NCBI RefSeq assembly: GCF_000382165.1
Contig: NZ_KB907717.1
Location: 20,051-84,050, forward strand
Direction of reading: 5' to 3'
Source of the DNA: Arsukibacterium perlucidum DSM 18276
Lineage (GTDB): Bacteria; Pseudomonadota; Gammaproteobacteria; Enterobacterales; Alteromonadaceae
Length of the DNA: 64,000 nt
Part shown: positions 7,835 to 16,662 of the stretch, piece by piece
Numbering within the stretch: the stretch's first letter is position 1
Layout of the letters: each line of letters opens with the position of its first letter
The notes under the pieces: model-generated
Seen by the model: the letters and a program-made list of their open reading frames with translations, nothing else
The model's database searches: none
Told to the model about the DNA's origin: nothing
Position numbers and translations under genes: made by a program

Positions 7835-9892
7835 ATGCTATTGCTGATTGTGGAGCCTGCCTTGGCCTTGTTTGCGCTGACAATTTTATTAAGTGCCGCC
7901 TTACTCTTTCTGGTGCAGCCGATGCTGGCCAAACAGTTGCTGCCGTATTTCGGCGGTGGTGCTGCCGTCTGGACTGCCTGCATGTTGTTTTTTCAAAGCC
8001 TGTTGCTGGCAGGCTATGGCTACGCCCATTTGCTAAGTCGTTATCTGGCGCCCAAGTCACAGCGTTGGGTGCACAGCAGTTTGCTGTTAATGGCGCTGGC
8101 TAGTTTGCCGTTACTGTGGCGAGCCAATATTCAGCCTGACGTACTGGCCTCGCCGCTGGCTGCTATTTTATTGTTGTTAAGCTTGACCGTAGGTTTGCCA
8201 TACTTACTGCTGTCGGCCACCGGGCCGTTACTGCAACACTGGTTTGCCGGCCGTTTTCCGTTTCGATCGCCCTACCGGCTGTATGCGCTGTCTAATTTAG
8301 GCTCGCTGGGCGGCTTACTGGTTTATCCGTTTTTGCTGGAGCCGTTATTTAGCCTGGGCCAGCAACGCCAGTACTGGGTATTGGGCTTTGTGCTGTTTAC
8401 CCTATGCTGTTTGCTGTTGATGTGGCGCGAGCTGGGCCAGCTATCGCCGGCTATTCGCGCGGTAAGTGCCCGCCTGAATAAACGTTATGCCCTGCGCTGG
8501 CTGGGGCTGTCGGCCTGTGGCGTGGTGTTGCTGTTGGCCGTTACCCAGCAAATTACCCAGAATGTGCCGCCGGTGCCGTTTTTATGGGTATTGCCACTAT
8601 GCTTATATTTAGTCAGCTATATTGTGGTATTTAACAAACCAGCCTGGTATCAGCGTGGACTCTGGCTATATGTTTTTTGTCTCAGTATGGTGTTTGGCTT
8701 GTTGCTGTTTTATCTGGGCCGGCAGTTTGACCTGATCTCACAGCTGTTGTTGTATCTGACCATCTTGTTTAGCGGCTGTATGTTGTGTCATGGTGAATTA
8801 GCCCGCTTAAAACCTGAGCCACAGTATTTAACCGGTTTTTATCTGTTACTGGCAGCCGGTGGTGTGCTGGGCAGTGTTGTGGTTAACCTGTTGGCACCGA
8901 TGCTGTTTAGCCAGCACTGGGAGTTTTTACTGGTACTGCTGGCGATTTATCTGTTGCTGCAGTGGCCTGACAGAGGCGGTAAACCCCGCTGGCAGCAAGG
9001 CTTATGGTTAAGCGGCGGCCTGTTATTTGGCTTAAGCGTGTTAGGCCTGGAATGGCAGTTAGGCCAGCATAATGTGTATAGCGAACGTAATTTTTACGGC
9101 AGCCTGGTAGTGCGTGATCTGGTGATTGCTGAGCAGCGCCAGCGCCAGCTGATAGACGGTACCACCAGCCATGGTGCGCAGTATCTTGAGTCGCCACTTT
9201 CCGGCCAGGCGCAAAGTTATTACCGGTCGGGCACTGGTGCAGCATTAGCGATGCAGCATTTTTTGCCGTCGGCAATAACCCGCAATATTAATCAGTTGCA
9301 GCAAAGACATTTCGGCCTGGTAGGGTTGGGTGCCGGGGCCTTGGCGGTATATGGCAACCCGGGCGACAGCATGTTGTTTTATGAGCTGAATCCGGCAGTA
9401 ATTAAAGTGGCGACTGAGTATTTCAGCTATCTGAGTGACAGCGCTGCTGCCGTGGACATTGTACCGGGTGATGCCAGGCTGACATTAATGGCCCAGCTGC
9501 AGCAACAGGGCAGTAGCCAGTTTGACGTGCTGGTGCTGGATGCCTTTAGCAGCGACAGTATTCCACAGCACCTGCTTACCACTGAAGCAATGCAGCTGTA
9601 CTGGCAGCATTTGCAAAGTGATGGTGTGCTGGCGGTGCATGTTTCAAATAATTACCTGGATTTAACCAGCTTGCTGCGTAACCAGGCGGCTAGTCTGGGC
9701 CTTGAAGCCTATTTTATTGCAAGCAAAGCTGAAGGCACCAACCCGGCAGCAGAATGGGTGTTAATAACCGGTAATCAGCGTTTTGTGCATCAGCCAATTA
9801 TCCAGCAGGCGTTAAGTCCGTGGCCGTCGGCGCTTAACCGCGACGTTAGCTGGACAGATCAGCGCAGCAATTTATTGCAGGTATTGAAGTAA
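7835..9892 (+). CDS. Membrane-bound spermidine-synthase-like (fused MFS/aminopropyltransferase-fold) protein
   Basis: The N-terminal 420 residues hold about 10-12 membrane helices with the family signature FLVQPMLAKQLLPYFGGGAA followed by VWTACMLFFQ and LLAGYGYAHLL. The C-terminal part (about 430-685) is a Rossmann methyltransferase/aminopropyltransferase fold: GLVGLGAGALAVYG (cofactor loop), FYELNPAVIKVA, GDARLTL and DVLVLDAFSSDSIPQHLLT. Such fusions are common but lack an assigned reaction; polyamine synthesis is not proven. The ATG at 7835 has only a weak upstream purine stretch. It runs convergently towards putA, with a palindromic element between them. Confidence 0.85.
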   Translation: MLLLIVEPALALFALTILLSAALLFLVQPMLAKQLLPYFGGGAAVWTACMLFFQSLLLAGYGYAHLLSRYLAPKSQRWVHSSLLLMALASLPLLWRANIQPDVLASPLAAILLLLSLTVGLPYLLLSATGPLLQHWFAGRFPFRSPYRLYALSNLGSLGGLLVYPFLLEPLFSLGQQRQYWVLGFVLFTLCCLLLMWRELGQLSPAIRAVSARLNKRYALRWLGLSACGVVLLLAVTQQITQNVPPVPFLWVLPLCLYLVSYIVVFNKPAWYQRGLWLYVFCLSMVFGLLLFYLGRQFDLISQLLLYLTILFSGCMLCHGELARLKPEPQYLTGFYLLLAAGGVLGSVVVNLLAPMLFSQHWEFLLVLLAIYLLLQWPDRGGKPRWQQGLWLSGGLLFGLSVLGLEWQLGQHNVYSERNFYGSLVVRDLVIAEQRQRQLIDGTTSHGAQYLESPLSGQAQSYYRSGTGAALAMQHFLPSAITRNINQLQQRHFGLVGLGAGALAVYGNPGDSMLFYELNPAVIKVATEYFSYLSDSAAAVDIVPGDARLTLMAQLQQQGSSQFDVLVLDAFSSDSIPQHLLTTEAMQLYWQHLQSDGVLAVHVSNNYLDLTSLLRNQAASLGLEAYFIASKAEGTNPAAEWVLITGNQRFVHQPIIQQALSPWPSALNRDVSWTDQRSNLLQVLK

Positions 9893-9971
9893 GCTGGGTG
9901 TAGTAATAGTCTGGTTGTAGTAATAGTGTAGATGAATTAACAGCAGGACTTTTAAAGGCAGGGGGCTGGTG

Positions 9972-10092
9972 CAAGGGCAGGGTAGCTGGAAATACTTACT
10001 TCACCGGCTTCAAGGAGCACATCCCTGTGCCTCTTCAGCCTGCGCAGCATCCATGCTGCTGTTACGTAAGCACACCAGCTACCATGCCCCTT
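9972..10092. repeat. 120-bp palindromic intergenic element between convergent genes
   Basis: The outer arms 9972-9989 (CAAGGGCAGGGTAGCTGG) and 10074-10092 (reverse complement CAAGGGGCATGGTAGCTGG) match at 17 of 19 aligned positions. Inside are two smaller hairpins: GAGCACA-TCC-CTGTGCCTC near 10014-10033 (imperfect) and GCAGCAT-CC-ATGCTGC near 10044-10059 (perfect 7 bp). It fills most of the 227 bp between the spermidine-synthase-like gene and putA, both of which end here. It looks like a dispersed palindromic (REP/MITE-like) unit and may serve as a two-way transcription stop. I see no second copy in this window. Confidence 0.6.
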
Positions 10093-10119
10093 GAGTTCAT
10101 ATCAGGGACAGGATCTTTT

Positions 10120-13100
10120 CTATGACTCGTCGTCTTCCACCATGGTCATCAGCGAGGTATTACCGCCCGAGGCCGTGGTATCAATACTGATGGTTTTCTC
10201 GGTGATTAACCGTTTAATCAACGTGTCGTAGTACTCGGCGCTGATTACCGGCAGTATTGCTCCCTGACGCTTAGCCAGTTGCTGGCTGAAGTAGCCAAGG
10301 CGTGATGAGCGCGCTGCTACCACCGCACCAGCTAAATGCGGGTGGGCCAGAATGGCCTGCAACTGATCCGGCCGGGCTACCTGGAATACGCCTTTGGCAA
10401 CGCCGGTGGCTATAAACTTATCGCGAAACGCCTGGGCTTCTTCATAAAACAGCTCTGACGCCACGGTAATTACCGTGTTACCTGCGGCCAGGGCGGTGAT
10501 AATCGACAGCGTCCAGAAATTAAACGAAGTGCTCTTATCGGCGTAGCACACCACACAGCCTCGTGGTTCATAGTGCAGGGTGTTTGACTCGCCCGTAGGA
10601 CCTGGTAACACGATAGCTTTACGCATATGTTTTTCCAGCCGGTTCAGCTGGGCGCGGGCATCCGACAGGGTAGAGCCTAAATCGTCTGCCAGTTCATCAA
10701 TAATATCAACGGTGGCAATTTTTGCCAGTAACTGCCGGACCACTGACACCCGGTCATTCAGTTTGGTGTTGCGCCATTTTTTCTCATCCCGCAGGGAGTT
10801 TTCCATCAGCTGCTGTACCTGGGCGTCGGCATCGGCGCTGTGGTGTAAATCCAGCTCGTCCGGGGTCAGGTTGGTCATCTGCACGTTTTCAGGTGAGGCT
10901 TGTTCTTTTACCAGGCGCAGCAGATAGTTCGGGCCACCCGCTTTAGGGCCGGTACCAGACAGGCCACGGCCACCAAATGGCTGGACACCAACAATAGCAC
11001 CAATCATATTGCGGTTAACGTAAACGTTGCCGGCGCGCGACATTCTGGCCAGATATTCACAGCGTTCTTCAATCCGCGAGTGGATACCCATTGTTAAACC
11101 ATAGCCTGTGCCATTAATTTGATCGATAACCTTGTCCAGATCTTTGGCGTTAAAGCGGATAATATGGACACAAGGGCCAAACACTTCGCGCTTTAGTACC
11201 GATAAGTCTTTAATTTCGTACAGGCGCGGCGCAAAGAAGTAAGCACCGTTCTTACTGTTATCCGGTATGCCGCACTGGTAATGCAGGGTGGCTTTGTCTT
11301 GCAGATACTCTACATGCTCTTCCAGGTTTTTCAGCGCTTTGGCATCAATAACCGGACCAATGTCGGTGCTTAACAGCGCCGGATCGCCAACGTGCATTTC
11401 TTCCAGCGCGCCTTTTAGCATAGTAATAATGCCATCTGCCACGTCTTCCTGAATAAACAGTACTCGCAAGGCTGAACAGCGCTGGCCGGCACTTTGGAAA
11501 CCGGAGCTTATTACATCATCTACCACCTGCTCGGGCAGGGCGGTTGAGTCAACAATCATGCAATTCTGGCCACCGGTTTCGGCAATCAGCGGTACCTGAA
11601 TATCATTACGGTTAGCCAGGGTCTGGGCAATCAGGGTGCCGGTGTCGGTTGATCCGGTAAACATCACCGCCTGAATGCGTGAGTCAGGCACTATGGTTTT
11701 ACCCACGTCACTGCCTCGGGCGATAACGGCCTGCACCACGTGCTCAGGTAAACCGACAATGTGCATCAGCTCGATGGTACGCAGGGCAATTAAGCTGGTT
11801 TGTTCGGCTGGTTTGGCGATAACGGTATTGCCGGTAACAATAGCGGCAGCGACCTGGCCCAGGAAGATAGCCAATGGGAAATTCCATGGGCTGATACATA
11901 AAATTACCCCACGTGGCTCAAAGCGCTCGTCTTTAGCCAGCTCTTCGGCGCGGGCGGCGTAGTAACGGCAGAAATCGACTGCTTCACGCACTTCATCGAT
12001 GCCGTCCTGGGCAACTTTACCGGCTTCTTTAATACAAATTGCCACCAGCTCGTCGTGGTGACGTTCTAAAATATCGGCAATCCGTCTCAGCAGATTAGCG
12101 CGCTGAGCAATCGGGGTTTGTGACCAGCTAGTGAAGGCTTCATCGGCATTACTAAGCAACTGCTGCATCTGCTCGGTGTTGTGCATAGTGACATGGCCAA
12201 TAATCTCCTGATGATTAGCCGGGTTTTTAACGGCAACAGCACCTTCAGGCAGTTTATCTTCACTGGTTAAATGCTCTTCAAACCAGCGGTCGAGGTTAGC
12301 TTTAAACGGCATCAGACTATTAATGTCAGTTAAATCCATCCCGCGGGAGTTCGCCCGTTCTGCACCGTATAAATCTATCGGCATTTTAATCTGGGTATTA
12401 TATTTGTTGCGCAGGCCCTGCAGCGTTTCTACCGGATCTGGCAGCAAGGTTTCCACCGGTTTGGTAGTATCGACAATAGCATTTACAAAAGAGGAGTTTG
12501 CGCCGTTTTCCAGCAGCCGGCGCACTAAATAGGCCAGTAGGTTTTCGTGCTCGCCAACCGGTGCATATACCCGGCACTGAATTTTCTCTTCAGTAACAAT
12601 CTGATCAAACAGCGACTCGCCCATACCGTGCAGGCGCTGGAATTCAAAGCCGGTGTTATCGCCTTTGGCAACTTCTAAAATAGTCGCTGCAGTGTAAGCG
12701 TTATGCGTGGCAAACTGCGGGTACAATACATCGCGTGCTTCCAGCATTTTAATAGCACAAGCTTTGTAAGATACGTCGGTCGAGGCTTTGCGGGTAAAAA
12801 CCGGGTAGTGGTCCAGGCCATCTTGCTGGGTGGTTTTGAGCTCGGTATCCCAGTAGGCGCCTTTAACCAGCCGCACCATAAGCTGGCGGCCAACTTTGCG
12901 GGCCAGCTGAGTCAGCCATTCAATCACAAAAATGGCGCGCTTTTGATACGCCTGCACGGCCAGACCAAAACCGGTCCAGTCGCCTAAATCCGGGTCGCTG
13001 AAAATGGCTTCAATAATATCCAGTGAGATATCCAGCCGGTCAGCTTCTTCGGCATCAACGGTGAAACCAATATCATATTTTTTGGCTACCAGAACTAACT

Positions 13101-13926
13101 CTTTTAACTTGGGCAGTAATTCGGTCATTACCCGTTCACGGTGGCTGAACTCATAACGCGGGTGAATAGCAGACAATTTAACGGAAATACCCGGGCTTTT
13201 AATTGGGCCACGGCCTTTGGCGGCCTTACCAATGGCATGAATAGCGGTTAAATAGCTCTGGTAGTAGCGATCGGCATCGGCCATGGTGCGGGCGCCTTCG
13301 CCCAGCATATCGTATGAGTACACATAGCCTTTTTTCTCGGTGTCAGCGGCGCGTTCAATGGCATCATCAATTGTGGTGCCCATCACAAACTGCTTGCCCA
13401 TAATCTTCATGGCAAAATTAACCGATTTACGGATCACCGGTTCGCCGAGACGGCCCAGGGTTTTTTTCAGAATACCGAACTGCTCAGCTTTGCTTTGATC
13501 AGAGTAGTTAACCATTTTACCGGTAACTAACAGGCCCCAGGATGAAGCATTTACAAACAGAGATTCGCTGCTGCCTAAATGCGAGCTCCAGTCACCTTTG
13601 GCCAGCTTGTCGCGAATAAGCACATCCTGGGTTTTCTTATCCGGCACTCTGAGCAGCGCTTCGGCCAGGCACATCAGTACCACGCCTTCTTCGCTGGACA
13701 GCGAAAATTCATTCAGCAGTGCATCCACGCCACCCTGGCCATCCTGATCTTTGCGGATATTCAACACAATTTGCCGCGCTCGCTCCCATGCCCGGCTTCG
13801 CGCTTTCACTCCCACTTCGGCCAGCGGTAATAACATGTCAATAATCTGATTTTCATCTATCCGGTAGTAGTCACGGATTTTCTGTCTGATTGGACATTCG
13901 GTAGTTAAATCACCAGTAAATAACAT
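10120..13926 (-). CDS. putA: Bifunctional proline dehydrogenase / L-glutamate-gamma-semialdehyde dehydrogenase
   Basis: PutA oxidises proline to glutamate in two steps with substrate channelling at the inner membrane. After an alpha-helical arm (1-130, EFSLSSEEGVVLMCLAEALL) comes the FAD PRODH barrel (about 190-480: YSYDMLGEGART, RLVKGAYWDTELK, YPQFATHNAYTA). The aldehyde dehydrogenase follows (about 560-1010: ISPWNFPLAIFLGQ, FTGSTDTGTLIA, AETGGQNCMIVDS and the nucleophile in SAGQRCSALR). The last 250 residues form the extra ALDH-like C-terminal domain of type B PutAs. At 1268 residues it lacks the N-terminal ribbon-helix-helix of E. coli PutA, so it should not repress its own gene. An AAGGG Shine-Dalgarno precedes ATG 13926. 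Confidence 0.98.
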   Translation of the reverse strand: MLFTGDLTTECPIRQKIRDYYRIDENQIIDMLLPLAEVGVKARSRAWERARQIVLNIRKDQDGQGGVDALLNEFSLSSEEGVVLMCLAEALLRVPDKKTQDVLIRDKLAKGDWSSHLGSSESLFVNASSWGLLVTGKMVNYSDQSKAEQFGILKKTLGRLGEPVIRKSVNFAMKIMGKQFVMGTTIDDAIERAADTEKKGYVYSYDMLGEGARTMADADRYYQSYLTAIHAIGKAAKGRGPIKSPGISVKLSAIHPRYEFSHRERVMTELLPKLKELVLVAKKYDIGFTVDAEEADRLDISLDIIEAIFSDPDLGDWTGFGLAVQAYQKRAIFVIEWLTQLARKVGRQLMVRLVKGAYWDTELKTTQQDGLDHYPVFTRKASTDVSYKACAIKMLEARDVLYPQFATHNAYTAATILEVAKGDNTGFEFQRLHGMGESLFDQIVTEEKIQCRVYAPVGEHENLLAYLVRRLLENGANSSFVNAIVDTTKPVETLLPDPVETLQGLRNKYNTQIKMPIDLYGAERANSRGMDLTDINSLMPFKANLDRWFEEHLTSEDKLPEGAVAVKNPANHQEIIGHVTMHNTEQMQQLLSNADEAFTSWSQTPIAQRANLLRRIADILERHHDELVAICIKEAGKVAQDGIDEVREAVDFCRYYAARAEELAKDERFEPRGVILCISPWNFPLAIFLGQVAAAIVTGNTVIAKPAEQTSLIALRTIELMHIVGLPEHVVQAVIARGSDVGKTIVPDSRIQAVMFTGSTDTGTLIAQTLANRNDIQVPLIAETGGQNCMIVDSTALPEQVVDDVISSGFQSAGQRCSALRVLFIQEDVADGIITMLKGALEEMHVGDPALLSTDIGPVIDAKALKNLEEHVEYLQDKATLHYQCGIPDNSKNGAYFFAPRLYEIKDLSVLKREVFGPCVHIIRFNAKDLDKVIDQINGTGYGLTMGIHSRIEERCEYLARMSRAGNVYVNRNMIGAIVGVQPFGGRGLSGTGPKAGGPNYLLRLVKEQASPENVQMTNLTPDELDLHHSADADAQVQQLMENSLRDEKKWRNTKLNDRVSVVRQLLAKIATVDIIDELADDLGSTLSDARAQLNRLEKHMRKAIVLPGPTGESNTLHYEPRGCVVCYADKSTSFNFWTLSIITALAAGNTVITVASELFYEEAQAFRDKFIATGVAKGVFQVARPDQLQAILAHPHLAGAVVAARSSRLGYFSQQLAKRQGAILPVISAEYYDTLIKRLITEKTISIDTTASGGNTSLMTMVEDDES

Positions 13927-14229
13927 AATTAACCCTTAACAAAATGGAGGCTGACCCTAAGTGCACTAGCCGATGAGGTGGTACGCAAGCAAGCGTGCAT
14001 ACTAATCAAAATGTAGCAGAATGTGCTGGCTTAATTGCGGCATTTTCCCCTAGTTTACAGGGCGCAACTGCAATTTAGCCATATAAAATGCTGCCGTTTC
14101 TGTCAAAATGCCAGCCGGCCAGCGTTGGCTATGGCTTGCGGACTGATCGGATTACAACAGACTACAGTAATAAGCCTGACAGTGTTATAGGCTGCAAGTT
14201 CAGGTAAACAAAGACTCTAAGGTTTGCAA
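13927..14229. promoter_or_regulatory. Divergent intergenic region putA / MipA-like gene
   Basis: These 303 bases separate the two divergent starts and must contain both promoters. AT-rich stretches occur around 14040-14110. I could not identify a specific operator, riboswitch or RNA gene. Confidence 0.4.
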
Positions 14230-15009
14230 ATGCATAATTTTCGTCAATATTTCACCACAATTGCGCTTGGCAGCGGCTTATTGCTAAGTTGTTCGGTGCT
14301 GGCTCAGCAAGGTCAGCAAGCCAATTCCCAACAACCACCGCAGGGTTTTCTGTACGGGGTTGGTATCGGCGTTAATCAGGAAATTTACCACGGTTATAAA
14401 CGTCGCACTATTCCACTGCCTTTGATTGGTTACCGCGGCGAAAAACTGTCGGTTTATGGTCCTTTTGTCAGTTATCAGTTGTTGCAGCAGGGTAATTTTA
14501 GTTTCAGTGCCAAACTAGCACCTAGGTTCGCCGGTTTTGATGAGTCTGACAGCAATGTTTTTGCTGGTATGGCGAAGCGCAAAAATTCGCTCGATGGTGG
14601 TTTTGGGGTGCAATGGCGTAAACAAGGTTGGCTGGTTGAAGCTGAAACCCTGCACGATTTACTGGGTAATTCAAAGGGGCAGGAGGCTAAGCTAGCTGTG
14701 GGTTATGGCTTGCGTTTTGGCCCGGTGCAGCTCGAACCTAAGGTAGGCGTAAGCCATTCAGACAGCAAGTTGGTCGACTACTACTATGGCGTGCGGCTCG
14801 AGGAAGCCACTGCCAGTCGCTCAGCCTACCGCGCGGGCTCTGCCGTAAACTATAATGCCGGTATATCGTTAAGCACCCCTGTTTTTTTTGGCGGCATGAC
14901 GCGGCTCGGTATTGAACACCATTGGTACGACGACAGTATCAGCGATAGCCCGTTAACCGATCGTGATACTGGTGTCTCGGCATTCTTGTCATGGTCGCGG
15001 TTTTTTTAA
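14230..15009 (+). CDS. MipA/OmpV-family outer-membrane protein
   Basis: A signal peptide (about residues 1-25, TTIALGSGLLLSCSVLAQ) is followed by a glycine- and aromatic-rich beta-barrel of about 235 residues. Typical family stretches are YGVGIGVNQEIYHGYKRRTI, PLIGYRGEKLSVYGPFVSYQ and the C-terminal GVSAFLSWSRFF, whose final Phe is the usual outer-membrane assembly signal. MipA/OmpV proteins are scaffold or porin-like; the cargo is unknown. TTG at 14224 lies only 1 nt after the TAAGG Shine-Dalgarno, so ATG 14230 (7-nt spacing) is taken as the start. The hydrolase gene follows 13 nt downstream and is likely cotranscribed. Confidence 0.8.
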   Translation: MHNFRQYFTTIALGSGLLLSCSVLAQQGQQANSQQPPQGFLYGVGIGVNQEIYHGYKRRTIPLPLIGYRGEKLSVYGPFVSYQLLQQGNFSFSAKLAPRFAGFDESDSNVFAGMAKRKNSLDGGFGVQWRKQGWLVEAETLHDLLGNSKGQEAKLAVGYGLRFGPVQLEPKVGVSHSDSKLVDYYYGVRLEEATASRSAYRAGSAVNYNAGISLSTPVFFGGMTRLGIEHHWYDDSISDSPLTDRDTGVSAFLSWSRFF

Positions 15010-15022
15010 TCCCGGAGTGGTA

Positions 15023-15643
15023 ATGCCCAGACATATTACAATTATTACCGACATTTTTGGACTCTGCAGCGGGGTCGAGCGCTTGTCGCAGGATTTAGCC
15101 GGTGAATACACCATAACCCTTATCGATCCTTACCAGCAGCAACCTCAGAGTTTTAGCAATGAGCAGCAGGCCTATGCAACGTATTGCCAAAGTTGCGGTC
15201 ATGATCGTTATGTCAGCCAGGTTGTCAGTGCCATCCAGCAACCGGTTGAGTTAGCGATTGGTTTTAGCGCCGGTGCCAGCGCCCTGTGGCGGGCGTTATC
15301 TTCATCGGCTGCGGCCAACGTGAAACAAGCTGTGTTGTTTTATCCGGGGCAAATTTATCAGCATCTGCAACTGACACCTGATATACCGACGACGATAATA
15401 TTTGGGGCCAGTGAGCCGCATTTTGAGGTCGATAGCATGCTACAGCTGTTATCAGATAAACCGACAGTCAGCGCGGTGAAAACCCCTTACAAACACGGCT
15501 TTATGAACCCTTCTTCAGAGGCTTTTAGCGAAGCAGGCTATCAGCATTATCTGAATACTTTAAAAGACAGAGTGGGCTTGCTGTTGCTTAATACTCCCAC
15601 CAACACTGCTGCCACCACTCCAGAAATTCAGCAAAATCGATAA
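15023..15643 (+). CDS. Small alpha/beta hydrolase (dienelactone-hydrolase-like)
   Basis: This 206-residue protein shows an alpha/beta-hydrolase core: first strand RHITIITDIFG, nucleophile elbow AIGFSAGASALW (Ser in G-x-S-x-G), late strand TTIIFGASEPHFE with the acid region, and His in TPYKHGFMNP. The substrate is unknown. ATG 15023 is preferred over the upstream frame opening at 14963 because GGAG at 15014-15017 is well placed, and the longer frame would overlap the MipA gene. Its last 56 nt overlap the 3' end of the opposite-strand EF-hand gene. Confidence 0.75.
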   Translation: MPRHITIITDIFGLCSGVERLSQDLAGEYTITLIDPYQQQPQSFSNEQQAYATYCQSCGHDRYVSQVVSAIQQPVELAIGFSAGASALWRALSSSAAANVKQAVLFYPGQIYQHLQLTPDIPTTIIFGASEPHFEVDSMLQLLSDKPTVSAVKTPYKHGFMNPSSEAFSEAGYQHYLNTLKDRVGLLLLNTPTNTAATTPEIQQNR

Positions 15644-15839
15644 AACCATCATTATTTTTGTCGATAAGCTTAAAGCCTTCTTCAACATGGCTGGCTTTGG
15701 TTTTCGGTGCCAGCACGGTCAGTAGCTCAATAAATTCAGCAATATCAATCTGGCCATTGCCATCACGGTCAAAAAACTCGAAATCGTTTTTTATTTCCGC
15801 TATTCGCTGTTCGGTTAAGGTTTCTGTACTCACTTGCAT
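15588..15839 (-). CDS. Small two-EF-hand calcium-binding protein
   Basis: The 83-residue protein contains two canonical EF-hand loops, DRDGNGQIDIAE and DKNNDGFIDFAE, each with acidic ligands at positions 1, 3, 5 and 12. This is the calmodulin-like paired arrangement. No signal peptide is seen, so it is probably cytoplasmic. ATG 15839 has an AAGG Shine-Dalgarno 5-6 nt upstream; a GTG at 15881 could add 14 residues. Its 3' end lies antisense to the end of the hydrolase gene. It may act as a calcium sensor or buffer; no partner is evident. Confidence 0.8.
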   Translation of the reverse strand: MQVSTETLTEQRIAEIKNDFEFFDRDGNGQIDIAEFIELLTVLAPKTKASHVEEGFKLIDKNNDGFIDFAEFLEWWQQCWWEY

Positions 15840-16012
15840 TGCCTTGTTAATTAATAAACTCTGGCCCAGTGTACTTGGCACAGAAATGTCTGTCTATGCC
15901 AGTTACTTGTTGCTGGCCCGCCTGTGGCATGGGTCGATTAGGCGTTTTTATATCCGGCACTATACCGAGCTAAACCGGGCCGGAAACTATTTACTCCCGG
16001 TTATGTGAAACT

Positions 16013-16471
16013 TTAATTAGTCAGCTCGTCTGAAAGCTCCTGCATCAGTGGGTCTATTAGCCGGTAAACCCAGACTGTCTCACCATTTTGCAGAGTTACT
16101 TCCAGCCGCTCATAACGCACACCCAACCGCTCATATCTGTCCAGGGCTCTAAGCTCAGAGCCAGTTACGGTAATAACCAGGCCTTCGGTAACCGCGCCGG
16201 GTTCAGGCTTTATATCCAGCGCGTCTTGCTGATAGCCGGGTAGGGTGGCCGGCAAACCTGTGCCGGCGCGGCCCATCACCAGAGCGCGCACCCAGGGTCT
16301 TTTCAGAGTACCGTAAACAAAAACCGAATAGCTGGCATTATCATCAATCGCCGGCAATTCGACGCCTGGCTGATATCCAAACGGGCTGGCAAAAGTCAGC
16401 CACAGATAGCCGACTGTCAGAATCATCAAGGCTGACACAGTTAGCAGGGCGCGTTGTAAAATTTTTTTCAT
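16013..16471 (-). CDS. Membrane-anchored AIG2/gamma-glutamylcyclotransferase-like protein
   Basis: An N-terminal hydrophobic helix (about 8-28, ALLTVSALMILTVGYLWLTF) anchors or exports the protein. The rest is the AIG2/GGCT fold: SVFVYGTLKRPWVRALVMGR is the glycine-loop signature, followed by the LPGYQQDALD stretch, TEGLVITV, and a catalytic-Glu-type ELRALDRYERLGVRYERLEV segment. Family enzymes cyclise gamma-glutamyl amines or peptides, but most bacterial members are uncharacterised. A periplasmic or membrane location is unusual for the family. Confidence 0.75.
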   Translation of the reverse strand: MKKILQRALLTVSALMILTVGYLWLTFASPFGYQPGVELPAIDDNASYSVFVYGTLKRPWVRALVMGRAGTGLPATLPGYQQDALDIKPEPGAVTEGLVITVTGSELRALDRYERLGVRYERLEVTLQNGETVWVYRLIDPLMQELSDELTN

Positions 16472-16662
16472 TGGTTGTCTTTGTTCATTATTTTGCTTTG
16501 TAAAACCCTGCCAGATCTTGTTGCCGGATACAATGCTTGCAAATTGCCGGGTATCACAGCCTTCATCTGTTTACTAAGTCTTAGTTTGTAAATTTGCCTG
16601 CTGCCAGCTATGTTTAAATACTTTCAATTTAGTATTTGCTTAACTTTGCAGGCATAGCAGCC

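Noticed and set aside
14963..15022. Upstream extension of the alpha/beta hydrolase frame
   Set aside because: It lies inside the MipA/OmpV gene, and ATG 15023 has a proper ribosome site.
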